Shown here piece after piece: positions 34,641 to 46,237 of a stretch of 64,000 bases of DNA; position 1 is the first letter of the stretch; the number at the start of each line of letters is the position of its first letter. The notes beneath the pieces were generated by a model, which saw only the letters and a program-made list of their open reading frames with translations, had not been told where the DNA came from and ran no database searches. The DNA comes from Dillenia suffruticosa (taxonomy: Eukaryota > Streptophyta > Magnoliopsida > Dilleniales > Dilleniaceae): NCBI GenBank assembly GCA_033439265.1, contig JAVTVX010000027.1, positions 13,469,001 to 13,533,000 of the forward strand. Direction: 5' to 3'. The position numbers and the translations under genes are program-made.

Positions 34641-37130
34641 AGCGACCCCTTGCCACCTCGGTTTTAGTCATTCTCCAGTTGGTGGGGGGTGATTCCTTGT
34701 TCGTGAGCTGGCTATGTGATTTGTCATCGGTGGCATTCGGTTAAATGCACACAATCTCTAATATACAAATCTCCATTTTGGTCATCCTCCAATTAGTGAG
34801 GGGTGATTGGTGGGTGGTGAGCTGGTAGTTTGATATGTTGCTATTTGTTTTGTTTTTGCTTTTTGTTCTTTTTCTTTGAACGTTCGGTGGTTGCTTTTAG
34901 CGTGGAATGCAAGCTTGAGACAGTTGGGAGGACTCTTTGTGAGATTCCTTTGTTGCCTTAGTTTTTTTTTTTAAATAGACTTTTATTTTGCTTTGTAATA
35001 GTTGGGGAGTTTGTTCTGTTTCATTAAATTGACCTTATGCCTTTGTCTTGCTTCCATGATTGATGTGGAATCGTTCGTCTATAGTGCATGTGCAGATTAG
35101 TTCGGGAGAGTGGTGTGTTTCATGATGAGTGTGGTGCTCTCGAGGTGGGTTAAATGGGAGTGGTCCTGGAAAGAAAGATTGTGCTTTGTCTCTATCTTTT
35201 ACTCTCGTTTGTTTTCTTTCTGACGAGGGTGGATGCTAATGGTAGCTGCTTGTTATTTTTGAACCAGAGAGGAAGATTGTGATAGTTTTTTTGTCTCTTT
35301 TTTGTCATTCGTTAATTGACCTCTGGGAGACCCCGGTCGGTGCTCCTACCTCTCTAGGTGTATTTTGCTTCTCTCAAACAGTTGGTACTGCTTCTTCTTA
35401 TGTGTGGTGCTGCATTTATTTAATTATTATTATTTTGTTTGCCTGTCTGGAGCTCTATTGAGGGACTTTTTTTTCTTCTTTCGAGAGGTGCGTGTTGGAT
35501 TTCTCTTTGTTGTTCTCTCTAGCTCTTGGCATCGTCTCAAGTTGGTAGGGGGTGATTGGTTGGCGGTGAGTTGGCGGTACGATGTTGCCTTGTTTTTTTT
35601 TGTTTTCTATACCAAACGTTTTGTGGTTGCTTGTTGCGTGGAATGCAAGTTTGGGCCAATTGGCAGGACTCTTTGTGAGATTCCATTTTTTTGTTTTGCT
35701 CTTGATATGGTTGGGAAGTTTGTCATGTTTGGTAAAATTAACGTCATGCCTTTGTCTTTTCTTCATTTCTTTATTTATGCATTCATTCATTCGTTTATTC
35801 AGCTTGAAATCCGATTGGGTTGCTTCCATGATTATCATAGAATTGTTCATCTGCAGTGTGTTGTGCGGATTAGTTAGGGAGAGTGGTATGTTTCTTGATG
35901 ATTGTGGTGTATGGGGGCCATTCGTCTATACTTTCTTTGTCTCTAGCTTTCTCTCTTTCTCTCTGTCTTTCCTTCTTCGGGTGGGTAGTCGTTCTGAAGA
36001 GAAAGATGGTGCTTTCTCTTTTTTTCTCTGGTTTGTTCTCTCTCTATGGGGGTAGATTTTTGTTGCTTTGGTTGTTCATGAATTGACCGCTGGTACTGCT
36101 TCTCTGGGTGTATTTTATCTCTTTCGAACTATTGGTACTGCTTCTTTTTATGTGTAATGCTGCTTTGGTTGTTTGTGCATATAGGGTTTCGTGTTGATGT
36201 TGTCGTTCATCTCGATTGTTTATGTTATTGAGAAACATGTTGAGTGTCGAGAGAGGTACACCCAAAGACATATGCGAGGAGATATGCAACTGAACGGGGC
36301 TAGACAGATGGGTGTTGACTTAGGATGTTAATCTTTGGAGCTACTTCTTTCTGGTGGTTGATTCTTATCTGGTTGGCCATGTGGGTTTTCATTCTATGAT
36401 GGACGGTTTTCGATGTAGGTTTTTTGCTTTGTGTTGTTTGGTTTACTTATAATGTTGCCGCATTTTGTTGGTTGGGTGGGTTGGATTATGATTGCTCGTT
36501 GGTGGGGTGTCGGCTGCTTCGAGTGTCGACGTGTTATTTTTGTTGCTTTTGTTTTATTTTGAGAAAGTCATGGTTGTCATAGCGGAGACGAGTGTTTGGA
36601 AATTTAGCTTTTGGTTCTTGGTTTTTTTTTTTTTTTTTTGGAATGGACTTTGGTTTTGCTTTTGTGATAATTTGGAAGTTTGGCCAGTTTTCTAAAATTG
36701 TCTTCAATCTTTTCTTCTATTCATTGATTTATTCATTCGGCTGGAAATCCGTATGTTTTTCTTCCATGATTGGTGAGGGATTGTGTGTTTTTCGTGTGTT
36801 GTGTGGGTTGGTGGACCAGAGCGGTATGCTTTGTTCTTTATCTTCTTTCTCTCTGTTTTCCTCTTGCTATTTCTCTTTCTTTGTGTGGGTCAAATGGGGA
36901 TGGCTGGCTATTTTTGACCGTTGCTCCCTCTCAATTTTTCTCTTTTTAGGCGAGGCAAGGAGAGATAGTGCTTACTCAACGTTTCGTTTAATAAAAACAA
37001 TTTTTTTTATGTGTCTTTGTACCGGAGAGTGGAGGATTCACAATGAAAGGAAAGGATTGTGATCGGTTATGGCTCTTTGGTGGCTTACAAGTTGAACTCG
37101 GAGAGAACCCAGTCAGTGCGTGTTCTTATT
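34641..37130. repeat. Diverged tandem repeat, period about 750 bp, about three units
   Basis: Matching blocks recur at 730-770 bp spacing. GGGGTGATTGGT...GGTGAG is at about 34800 and 35550. GCGTGGAATGCAAG is at about 34900 and 35636, each followed by GGACTCTTTGTGAGATTCC. ATGCCTTTGTCTT then CTTCCATGATT is at about 35038 and 35746-35830. GGTACTGCTTCTT then TTATGTGT is at about 35384 and 36134. A third, weaker unit lies at 36480-37060. The sequence is T-rich; long Phe/Leu/Val-rich frames (35365-35877, 35582-36055, 36592-37062) come from this composition and are not called as genes. Family unknown. Confidence 0.75.
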
Positions 37131-38168
37131 TCTTACTCTTTCTTTCTCTATTAAGTGAGGGGATGACAATCTTTTCTCACTTTTTCCCTTGCAAGTGACT
37201 GTATTAAACGCAAACTCTCATTGTGATTTATGTATGTATTGTCTAGAGCTGGAGACCGTATCATCAGATTTGCTTGAAACTAGAGATAGGCTCTGCGTAT
37301 AATGACCGTGTTATGAGATTGGCACTTTCCATTATGCCTTTTTCACTCGTCCATAGTATTTCATGTCATTTCGAGTTCCCTAGTTGTTGCAGCGTCTACT
37401 TTACTACAAATGGTAAGCAATGATGTTGACGAGGCTCTACTGCTTGAGTTGTCCCTAAGGGACTGGTAATACCATATTTTATGCATGGTGTGTGTATCGT
37501 TTCAGATGTCGATAGGCCTTTTCCGCCCATCAGCATGCACCTCTCCAACAAACTCTTGGCATTCCATATACGTTTCGGCATCTTGTTTCGAACCACGAAC
37601 TTTAGTATCTTGGTGCCTTCTTTAGAAATAGAAGCCATTAAATTTTCAAAGCATTTAATATCTGCACTCAAAACATTAATACTAGCCAGTGCAATGACGA
37701 GAATATACATCCAAAAAGGAGACAATACAAGTAACTTCTTAAAGCAGTTCTTGACACAAAACAAGATAATAATTAAATAACACAATATAATTCCCAACAC
37801 CCAATACCCAACCAGCTAATGACCATAATCCAATCCACCGAACCAAAAAAACTAAGCAAACCCCACAAGAAATACAAAACAACATGGAACACCAAATCTA
37901 AATGGAAAACCCTCCAACATTGAGCAAAAAAAAGATAAGGAAAACCAATACAGAACACCATAAGGCTAGAATCTTGGTGGTTGGCTACATTGATACTCTG
38001 TGACCCTTTAAATAGTAACCACTTGCTTCTTATGCCCATTTCTTTAAAACAACGCAACGAGTAGGGGGCAAGTGATAGTACATAACCCAAGGGTCCGTTG
38101 TCATAGAATCTAAGCATATGATCCAACAGTCAATATGATTTGTATACATTGTTTGAAGCTAGAAACTA
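37131..38168 (-). other. Unassigned region with two hydrophobic minus-strand ORFs
   Basis: Two overlapping frames, 37773-38126 (117 codons) and 37396-37800 (134 codons), are Phe/Leu/Ile/Trp-rich and could give several membrane segments. I do not recognise a family, and no start context, partner exon or conserved motif supports them. A segment near 38140-38166 resembles 37230-37260, perhaps a remnant of the adjacent 750-bp repeat. The right limit is the LTR at 38169. Confidence 0.3.
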
Positions 38169-40726
38169 TGTCACGCCCCGACCCGGGATCGTGAGCAGCC
38201 GCCCGTTACCCTGGATGCCGGCTGTATTTTTACAGAAAATCGGGCAGAACCTCCCCATATATCGGAGGTCTCCCATATTAAAATAAACCTGTTACCTGTC
38301 CAAAAGGGGCCATCCCGGCCTCAAAATGCATATATTATCCTCAACAACAAATCAGATCATCCTACTGCACAATACAGGGCAACGCAAGGCTAACAAACAA
38401 TTCTCCACAGTCCTAACCACAGACCTCTACTGCCATGCCCCCGTCAAAGGCATGGACAGCCGCCAGTCGCCCCTCCTGTGATTTAGAGGAGGCACCGAGC
38501 GATCCTAGAGGACAATTCTAAGACATGACACATTCCCAAATACAGACGCAACGAAAAAGAAATGCCTCAATGCAATGTCATGCAGTGACATGAGAGTTCC
38601 ACAATTTAAATGTCCATATTTATACAGTCATCCCAGAATTATAAAAATGGTCATCTATAGACCTCAGAATACAAATACATCACCAATACAAATTTTTACA
38701 GCGGAAATACACAATGACTCCTCAAGTCCAGGCCTGATCTCCCAAAGATACTGAGCGTCCTAAAAGCGACACTCCTTGTCAAATACTATCTCTGAAACAA
38801 AAGGAAAATGAGGGGTGAGTACTCGGGAGAGAATACTCAGTGAGTGAGTGGGTCAATGCAGTCATCAAATATGGAGTGTGAAACTGGAGTGTCAAAACAT
38901 AAGTATATAAATCATATTTCAAATCATCATGCTCTTCATTTCAACAATATATCATTTCACGCATTTTCAAGTCAAATATGCATCCAAAGCACTGTCATTA
39001 AAATCATAGAGCTGCCAGCCGAAAATGTCCTGGCAGAGGTCTACCGCGACCTATGACAGGCGCACCGGGGGTGTTATATGCAAATTTATTTAAAGTGCTC
39101 TCTACCCCGGCGTTGGCGACGAACCTCGTCCAGGTGCTAGACTTGGAGAGGATATCCAATCCAAATCCAAATCCTCCCCCTTTCGGGTTCAACCTGGCTA
39201 GTACCGTGTAGATAATCAAATCACGACAACTCGTGGGATACCCCAGGCCTAGGCATATCCGGACGCCACCAAAGCGCCTCTCACGGTGTCCTTCGTAGCT
39301 ACGGAACAATACATATCAAAGCTCTCAAAGCCAAAATCAATATCACATCAAAATGTGCCGAAGTCAGGTTCATAAACCAATGCAACATAGAGCATAAAAT
39401 GGCACATTATACATTTCAACCACATGGATGCATAATTTCATAATTCAATACAGTTTTTGGACACTCCAACGGTTCACAAAAGTCAATTTTAAAACCAGTC
39501 AAAACATTTCCAACATACGACAAATCATGCTCATTATCAAAATGTTGTAAAACAGGATTTACATATTAAACAAAAGTATTGAAATAAATCCCACTCACTA
39601 TTTTGGGGAAGGTAGCGCACTCCCCAATAACACCAAAATACGCAAAACAAAGCGTCCCTCAATCGAGTCACCAAGAAAGCCAACCTAATCAAGTCATCAC
39701 GATTTTCATCAATTTCCGACTATTTCAGGGTTTATCGTTTTTCTTAATTTCGTACGAACCCTAAATTCCTCAATTTATAAACAAATCAACTAATGCTATC
39801 TAATTTGACAAGGTTTATTCAAGGGTTGAAGAGATTTCATTTCTCTCACCTAGGATTCTTCGGATCTCGAATTTAGCTTTCGTTCGCCCTTGGTTTGGTC
39901 TAAAACCTGAATGTTTCCAAATTTGAAACAATTGCGAACAATTTAAGTCCAATACTAAAGAATTTCGAAACCCAAGTGCGAAAATCGAAACTTAGAGTCA
40001 TTTACCTTCGCAGAGGCTCACGGACTATCACGGGCCGTCGCGGGCCGTGGGCCGCGGGCTGGCGGGCCTGATGGGCCTGGTGGGCCGCGGGCCGGACTGG
40101 GCCGCGTGCTGGACTGGGCCGCAGTGGCTAGGGTCACGCTCGTGAGCTGGATCGAGCACTCGCGCAGTGGGTCGCACGCTGGAGCGCTTGCGCTCGTGCT
40201 GGAGGTGCGCAGGGGCTCGGGCAGAGGCGCGCAAGGGCGTGCTGGGGTCGCACGCTGGGTGTCGCGCGCTGCTCGTGCGCTGATCGAGCGTTGTTCGCGC
40301 GCTGCTCGTGCGCTGCTCGCGCGCTGCTCGCGGGCTGCTCGTGCTGGGCTCGCGCTGGGCTCGCGCGCCTGGCTCGTGTTAGCTCGCGCGCTGGCTCGCG
40401 CTAGCTCGCGCGCTGTTGTGCGAAGGAGAGGAGCTGCAGCGGCGCTCATGCAGAGAGGAGCTGCAGCGGCTCGCTCGCGGGAGGGGGGAAGCTGCAGCGG
40501 CTGTGGGTGGCGCTGGTGGTGACCGGCGGTGCTGGCGGCGGCGGCGGCAGCGGGAGGGGAAGAGACACGGCGGCGGGGAGAAGGGAAAAGAGAGAAGAAA
40601 GAGGGAGAGAAGAAGAGGGAGAGAGAAGAGAGAAGAGAGGGGAAAAGAGAGACAGAAAATTGGGCTTTAAGCCCTAATTTTTTTTTTTTTTTATTTTTAT
40701 TTTTTTATTTTTTTTTGGGTATTACA
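38169..40726 (-). repeat. 3' LTR of the truncated Gypsy element
   Basis: About 2558 bp; on the plus strand it starts TGTCACGCCCCGACCCGGG and ends GGGTATTACA. It aligns in inverse orientation with the array LTRs; the 39004-39309 segment differs from the array copies at only about six positions. It contains a GC-rich low-complexity block (40020-40560) and a purine-rich run (40560-40660). No second LTR exists in the window, so no target duplication can be checked. Confidence 0.92.
38618..38628 (-). promoter_or_regulatory. Probable LTR TATA box
   Basis: The minus strand reads CTGTATAAATA in the same LTR position as CTATATAAATA of the array LTRs. Conservation of the TATAAATA core suggests the retrotransposon promoter; the transcription start is not visible. 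Confidence 0.5.
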
Positions 40727-40745
40727 TTTTCTAACCCCCTAAAAA
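40727..40745 (-). other. Polypurine tract of the truncated Gypsy element
   Basis: The minus strand has AGGGGGTTAGAAAA directly before the LTR start TGTAATACCC, identical to the tracts at 50796-50809 and 57730-57743. Confidence 0.8.
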
Positions 40746-40774
40746 CAAGTCTCGTCCTCGAGACTAAAAGAAAA

Positions 40775-41695
40775 CTATACAAAAAATAGATGGGAGTACT
40801 GTTTCCTCATGGCTTCCTCAGGCTCCCAAGTTTGTTCCTCGACCTGGTCGCTCCTCCACAAGATTTTGACAAGAGGAACCTCTTTGCTCCGTAGCTTTCT
40901 GACCTGTCGATCCAGAATAGTCACGGGCTGAACAGGTAAACTCAAGTCCTCTCGAAGCTTAACTGGCGGAGCTTCTAAAATGTGTGAGGGATCTGGCTGA
41001 TATCTCCTAAGTACTGAGACATGAAATACATCGTGAACACGCGATAGATCTGCTGGCAACTCCAATTTATATGCTACACTTCCGACCCTTTCAAGGATAC
41101 GGAAGGGCCCAATATACCTGGGACTCAACTTCTCTCGCTGCCCAAATCGAATGACTCCCTTCAAGGGAGATATCTTTAAGAATACCATATCTCCCACAGT
41201 AAACTCTAGAGGTCGCCGCCTACGATCTGCATAGGATTTTTGTCTATCCTGGGCAGCTTTCATCCGCGTACGGATAATCCTCACTTTCTCTTTCGTCTTC
41301 TCTACCAGCTCAATATTGGTGAGTCGTCGCTCACCAACCTCATCCCAGCACAACGGGGTACGACACTTCCTCCCATACAATGCCTCGTAAGGTGGCATGC
41401 CAATGCTCGCCTGATAACTATTATTATAGGCGAATTCCACCAACGGAAGATACCGATCCCAACTCCCCCAGAAATCCATAACACATGCCCTAAGCATGTC
41501 CTCTAAAGTCTGAATAGTTCTCTCTGACTGACCATCTGTCTGGGGGTGATACGCTGTGCTGAAATTCAGTCTAGTACCCAAAGCCTCCTGCAGACTGGGC
41601 CAAAAACGGGATGTAAATCTGGGGTCTCGATCTGATACTATCGACACTGGAACCCCATGCAGTCTCACAATCATATCAATATAGAGGCGTGCCAA
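40775..41695 (-). pseudogene. Gypsy integrase C-terminal half with chromodomain-like tail
   Basis: A 306-codon frame continues the integrase core after a frameshift near 41715-41730. The second catalytic Asp is residue 22 (SDRDPRF) and the Glu is residue 58, the canonical D-x35-E spacing. Then come [11 protein letters not shown], the GPF/Y-type block ([24 protein letters not shown], read in two parts), [12 protein letters not shown], and a chromodomain-like end ([18 protein letters not shown]) followed by a stop at 40775. Such chromodomains guide Tekay-type integration toward heterochromatin. The polypeptide is well preserved, so loss of function is due mainly to the frameshift and the missing 5' part. 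Confidence 0.88.
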
Positions 41696-43798
41696 CCTTT
41701 CAAGCGAGTAATCACCCCTAATCGGATGAAATGTACGGACTTAGTAAGTCGGTCAACTATCACCCAAATAGCATCATGTTGTGCCGAAGTTCGCGGTAAC
41801 CCCACTACGAAATCCATCGTGATATGCTCCCACTTCCACTCAGGAATGGGAAGGGGCTGCAATGTGCCAGCTGGACGCTGGTGCTCAGCCTTCACCTGCT
41901 GACATACAAGGCAACGAGCAATGAATTCTGCAATTTCCCGTTTCATACCAGACCACCAATAACTGTCTCTGATGGTGCGGTACATTTTAGTACTACCGGG
42001 ATGTAAAGCATAGGCAGATGAATGGGCCTCCTCAAGAACAGCCCTGCGGAGATCACTATCTGCCGGTACACATACTCGATCTCGAAAAACCAACAGTCTA
42101 TCCTTGCGAACTCTAAAGTCGTCAATATCACCTCTGCTGGCTTTCTCATAAATACCTCGGAGCTCTTCGTCACTCTGCTGAAGCTCCCTGATACGATCGA
42201 GCAAACTCGGTCGAACCTCAAATCTGGCTAGTATAGCTCCCTGATCATCACTAGTCAACCTGACTCCCAAAGCTCGGAGTCCCAATAAACACGAGAGATA
42301 AGTACTCTCGGTAGTCTGAGAAGAGGAAGATGACTTCCGACTCAAGGCATCAGCCACCACATTGGCCTTGCCCGGATGATAATCAATAATGAGGTCATAA
42401 TCCTTTAGCAGCTCTAACCATCTCCGCTGCCTCAAATTCAGCTCCCTCTGAGTGAACAGATACTTTAGACTTTTGTGATCTGTAAACACTCTGCATGTGA
42501 CCCCATATAAATAGTGGCGCCATATTTTTAGCGCAAAGACTATGGCCGCCAACTCCAAATCGTGCGTAGGATAATTCACCTCATGCTTTTTTAGCTGCCG
42601 CGAAGTATAGGCGATAACTCTACCATCCTGCATCAATACACAGCCCAATCCCTGCCTACTGGCGTCACTGTACACCACATACTCTCGACTACTCGTGGGA
42701 AGGGCTAGAATCGGAGCGGACGTCAATCGCTGTTTGAGCTCCTGAAAGCTCACCTCACAACGATCATCCCATACAAACTTTACACCTTTTCGCGTCAATC
42801 TAGATAACGGAGCAGCAATTCGAGAAAAGTCCTCTACAAATCTGCGGTAATACCCGGCTAGACCAAGAAAACTCCTGATCTCAGTCACTGTCTGTGGCTG
42901 TTCCCATCTCAAGATAGCCTCAACTTTCTGCGGATCAACAAAGATACCTTCCGCAGAAACTACATGGCCAAGAAAACCAATCTGCCGCAACCAAAATTCA
43001 CACTTAGTGAACTTGGCATAAAGCTGTCTCTTACGAAGAGTCTGCAAAATCACCCTAAGGTGCTGAGCATGCTCATCATCACTCCGCGAGTAGACTAAGA
43101 TATCATCAATAAAAACAATGACGAACCGATCCAAATAATCGTGAAAAATTCGGTTCATTAGGTCCATAAATGCGGCAGGGGCATTAGTCAGCCTAAACGG
43201 CATGACCAAAAACTCATAATGTCCGTATCGGGTGCGGAAAGCCGTCTTAGGCACATCCTCGGGCCTAATCCGCAGTTGATGGTAACCCGACCGGAGATCT
43301 ATCTTCGAGAATACTCTGGCACCCTGTAATTGATCAAAGAGATCATCAATACGTGGTAGTGGGTACCGATTTTTAACGGTAACTTTGTTCAGCTGTCTAT
43401 AATCTACACATAGCCGAAATGTGCCGTCCTTCTTTTTCACAAACAACACCGGTGCACCCCACGGAGACGTGCTAGGACGGATAAACCCCTTATCCAGTAA
43501 CTCTTGCAGCTGGACCTTGAGCTCTCTCAGCTCAGCCGGCGCCATCCTGTATGGCGGCATAGAGATAGGGGTAGTCCCCGGAGCTAAATCGATCTCAAAA
43601 TCAAACTCCCGAACAGGTGGTAGTCCGGGCAGCTCCTCGGGGAAAACATCAGGAAAGTCCTGTACCACTGGGACATCCTCCAGTCTCGGTCCCTGAGCAG
43701 TGGTGTCAATGATATGAGCCAGGTAAGTCGCACATCCGCGGCGAATCATGCTTCTGGCCTCCAAAACTGAAATTACACAGCGGGGTAAAACCCGCCTC
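41671..43798 (-). pseudogene. Gypsy pol: RT, RNase H and N-terminal integrase, 5'-truncated
   Basis: A 697-codon frame from the Met at 43764; the same frame is open further upstream to 43798 ([16 protein letters not shown]), so the Met is internal and the gene is cut in the protease-RT linker. RT: residues about 55-235 with [21 protein letters not shown] and FIDDILVYS (Asp 220 and 221). A family-conserved Gly in the MPFGLTN block is Arg here. RNase H: SDAS (Asp 367), Glu 404, TDHKSL (Asp 429), ADALSRK. Integrase zinc finger: His 581, His 588, Cys 618, Cys 621. First catalytic Asp is 651 (TMDFVVGLP). The last ~18 residues are out of frame, ending in a stop at 41671. It is the best preserved coding region in the window. 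Confidence 0.92.
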
Positions 43799-43856
43799 TT
43801 GCGGGCTGCTCGCGCGCTGCTCGCGGGCTGCTCGTGCTGGGCTGGCGCTGGGCTCG
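43799..43856 (-). repeat. 58-bp inverted LTR fragment at the junction
   Basis: The GCGGGCTGCTCGCGCGCTGC-like sequence matches the GC-rich part of the minus-strand LTR (compare about 40310-40370). It sits exactly between the broken pol and the first LTR of the plus-strand array, joining two elements of one family head to head. Confidence 0.75.
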
Positions 43857-43934
43857 TGTAATACCCAAATACAAAAAAAAAAAAAAAAAAAAAAACAAGA
43901 GGAAAATTAAAATTAGGGCTTTAAGCCCTAATTT

Positions 43935-43983
<49 letters not shown>

Positions 43984-44099
43984 CCTCTCTTCTCTCCCTC
44001 TCTCTTTCTCTTTCTCTTTCCCGATCTCCCCGCCGCCGTGTCTCTTCCCCTCCCGCTGCCGCCGCTGCCAGCACCGCCGGTCACCACCATCGCCACCGC

Positions 44100-44750
44100 A
44101 CCCAGCCGCCGCAGCTCCTCCCTTCCGCGAGTGAGCCGCTGCAGCTCCTCCCTGCACGAGCTGCCCAGTGCGAACGCGCGAGCTAAAGCGCGATCTCCCT
44201 CGCGCGAGCGCCAGCGACCCCAGCGTGACCCCAGCGCCAGCAGCGCCAGCAGCGCGAGCAGCGCGAGCAGCGCGAGCCAGCGCGCGAGCCGGCGCGAGCC
44301 AGCGCGAGCCCAGAGCTAGCCCAGCGCGCGAGCCCAGCGCCGCCCTGCGCCAGCCCTGCGCCAGCCCAGCGCCAGCTCAGCGCCAGCCCAGCACGAGCCC
44401 AGCGCGAGCAGCGTTCGATCAGCACACGAGCAGCGCGCGACACCCAGCGCGCGACCCCTAGCGCGCCTCTGCACGCTCCTGCACGAGCACCAGCGCGCCC
44501 TTGTGCGCCTCTGCACGAGCCCCTGCGTGCCTCCAGCATGCCCCAGCACGAGCACAGCGCGCTCCAGCGCGCGATCCACTGCTCGAGCGCGCCCCAGCAC
44601 GAGAGCGAGCGCTCCAACGCGCGACCCACTGCGCGAGCACTCGATCCAGCTCGCGAGCGCGACCCTAGCCACTGCGGCCCAGTCCAGGCCCGCAGGCCCA
44701 CCAGGCCCGCCAGGCCCACCAGCCCACCAGCCCGCGACGGCCCATGACAG
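44100..44750. repeat. GC-rich low-complexity block inside the LTR
   Basis: Dominated by GCGCGAGC, CCAGCGC and CAGCGCGCGAG repeats followed by GGCCCACCAGGCCCGCCAGG-type sequence. Long Ala/Arg/Ser/Pro frames on both strands (for example 44168-44461 and 44183-44782) result from this composition; they lack domains and overlap in several frames, so they are not called as genes. The same block recurs at about 51050-51690 and 57985-58640. Confidence 0.85.
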
Positions 44751-46226
44751 TCCGTGAGCCTCTGCGAAGGTAAATGACTCAAAGTTTCGATTTTCGCACT
44801 TGGATTTCGAAATTCTTTAGTAATTGGACTTAAATTGTTCGCAATTGTTTCAAATTTGGAAACATTCAGGTTTTAGACCAAACCAACGGGCGAACGAAAG
44901 CTAGACCCGAGATCCGAGAAACCCTAGGTGAGAGAAACGAAATCTCTTCAACCTTTGGATAAACTTTGTCAAATTATGTAGTATTAGTTGGTTTTAGATT
45001 CGAATTAAGATTGATTTTGATTTTGTTATTTACTTATAAATAGAATGAAATTGATGACATTGGAATATGTTTATAAATTGAGGAATTTAGGGTTTGTACA
45101 AATTTAAGAAAATTGATAAACCCTGACAATAGTCGAAATTTGATGAAAATCGTGATGATTGATTAGGTTGGCTATTTTGGTGATTCGATTGAGGGGAGCA
45201 TTGCTTTACGTATTGTGGTTTTATTGGGGAGTGCGCTATCCTCCCCAAAACAGTGAGTGAGATTTATTTCAATGCTTTTGTTTAATATGTAAATCCTGTT
45301 TTACAACATTTTGATAATGAGCATGATTTGTCGTATGTTGGAAATGTTTTGACCGGTTTTAAAATTGACTTTTGTGAACCGATGGAGTGTCCAAAAACTG
45401 TATTGAATTATGAAATTATGCATCCATGTGGTTGAAATGTATAATGTGCCATTTTATACTCTATGTTGCATCGGTTTATGAACCTGACTTTGGCACAATT
45501 TGATATGATATTGATTTTGGGCCTTGAGGGCTTTGATATGTATTGATCCGTAGCTACGAAGGACACCGTGAGAGGCGCTTTGGTGGCGTCCGGATATGCC
45601 TAGGCCTGGGGTATCCCACGAGTTGTCTTGATTTGATTATCTACACGGTACTAGCCAGGTTGAACCCGAAAGGGGGAGGATTTGGATTTGGATTGGATAT
45701 CCTCTCCAAGTCTAGCACCTGGACGAGGTTCGTCGCCAACGCTGGGGTAGAGAGCACTTTAAAGAAATTTGCATATAACACCCCCGGTGCGCCTGTCATA
45801 GGTCGCGGTAGACCTCTGCCAGGACATTTTTTGCTGGCAGCTCTATGATTTTAATGACAGTGCTTTGGATGCATATTTGACTTGAAAATGCGTGAAATGA
45901 TATATTGTTGAAATGAAAAGCATGATGATTTGAAATATGATTTATATACTTATGTTTTGACACTCCAGTTTCACACTCCATATTTGACGATTGCATTGAC
46001 CCACTCACTCACTGAGTATTCTTTCCCGAGTACTCACCCCTCATTTCCCTTTGTTTCAGAGATAGTATTTGACAAGGAGTGTCGCTTTTAAGACGCTCAG
46101 TATCTTTGGGAGATCAGGCCTGGACTTGAGGAATTATTGTGTATTTCCGCTGCAAATTTGTATTGGTGATGTATATGTATTTTGAGGTCGATAGATGACC
46201 ATTATTTTTTTATAATTCTGGGATGA

Positions 46227-46237
46227 CTATATAAATA
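46227..46237 (+). promoter_or_regulatory. Probable LTR TATA box
   Basis: CTATATAAATA, about 450 bp before the LTR end; conserved in the inverted family member (38618-38628) and at 53161-53171 and 60109-60119. It implies a U3 of about 2.4 kb. The start site is inferred, not seen. Confidence 0.55.

Larger units (their letters stand above)
38169..43798 (-). mobile_element. Ty3/Gypsy Tekay/Del-type element, 5' part missing
   Basis: Minus orientation: the 3' LTR (38169-40726), a polypurine tract, integrase with C-terminal chromodomain-like motif (40775-41695) and RT-RNase H-integrase (41671-43798). Gag, protease and the 5' LTR are absent: the coding frame is open up to 43798 and stops being homologous there. 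Pol order RT-RNase H-INT, the RT and integrase motifs and the C-terminal block [17 protein letters not shown] identify the chromodomain-bearing Tekay/Del lineage. It belongs to the same family as the array to its right (polypurine tract and much of the LTR are almost the same). Confidence 0.92.

Noticed and set aside
35365..37062. Phe/Leu/Val-rich frames of 100-170 codons in the T-rich tandem-repeat region
   Set aside because: Frames overlap each other and are not preserved between repeat units; they reflect T-rich composition.
44183..44782. Long Ala/Arg/Gly/Ser/Pro-rich frames on both strands in the LTRs (also near 40018-40522, 51116-51716, 58065-58664)
   Set aside because: They overlap on opposite strands in a GC-rich low-complexity repeat with few possible stop codons; no domain or start context.
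45543..45848. A 101-codon frame conserved in all LTR copies and in the inverted element (39004-39309)
   Set aside because: It lies inside the LTR. Between the two orientations about five of six base differences change the amino acid, so the DNA is conserved by recent common descent, not the protein.
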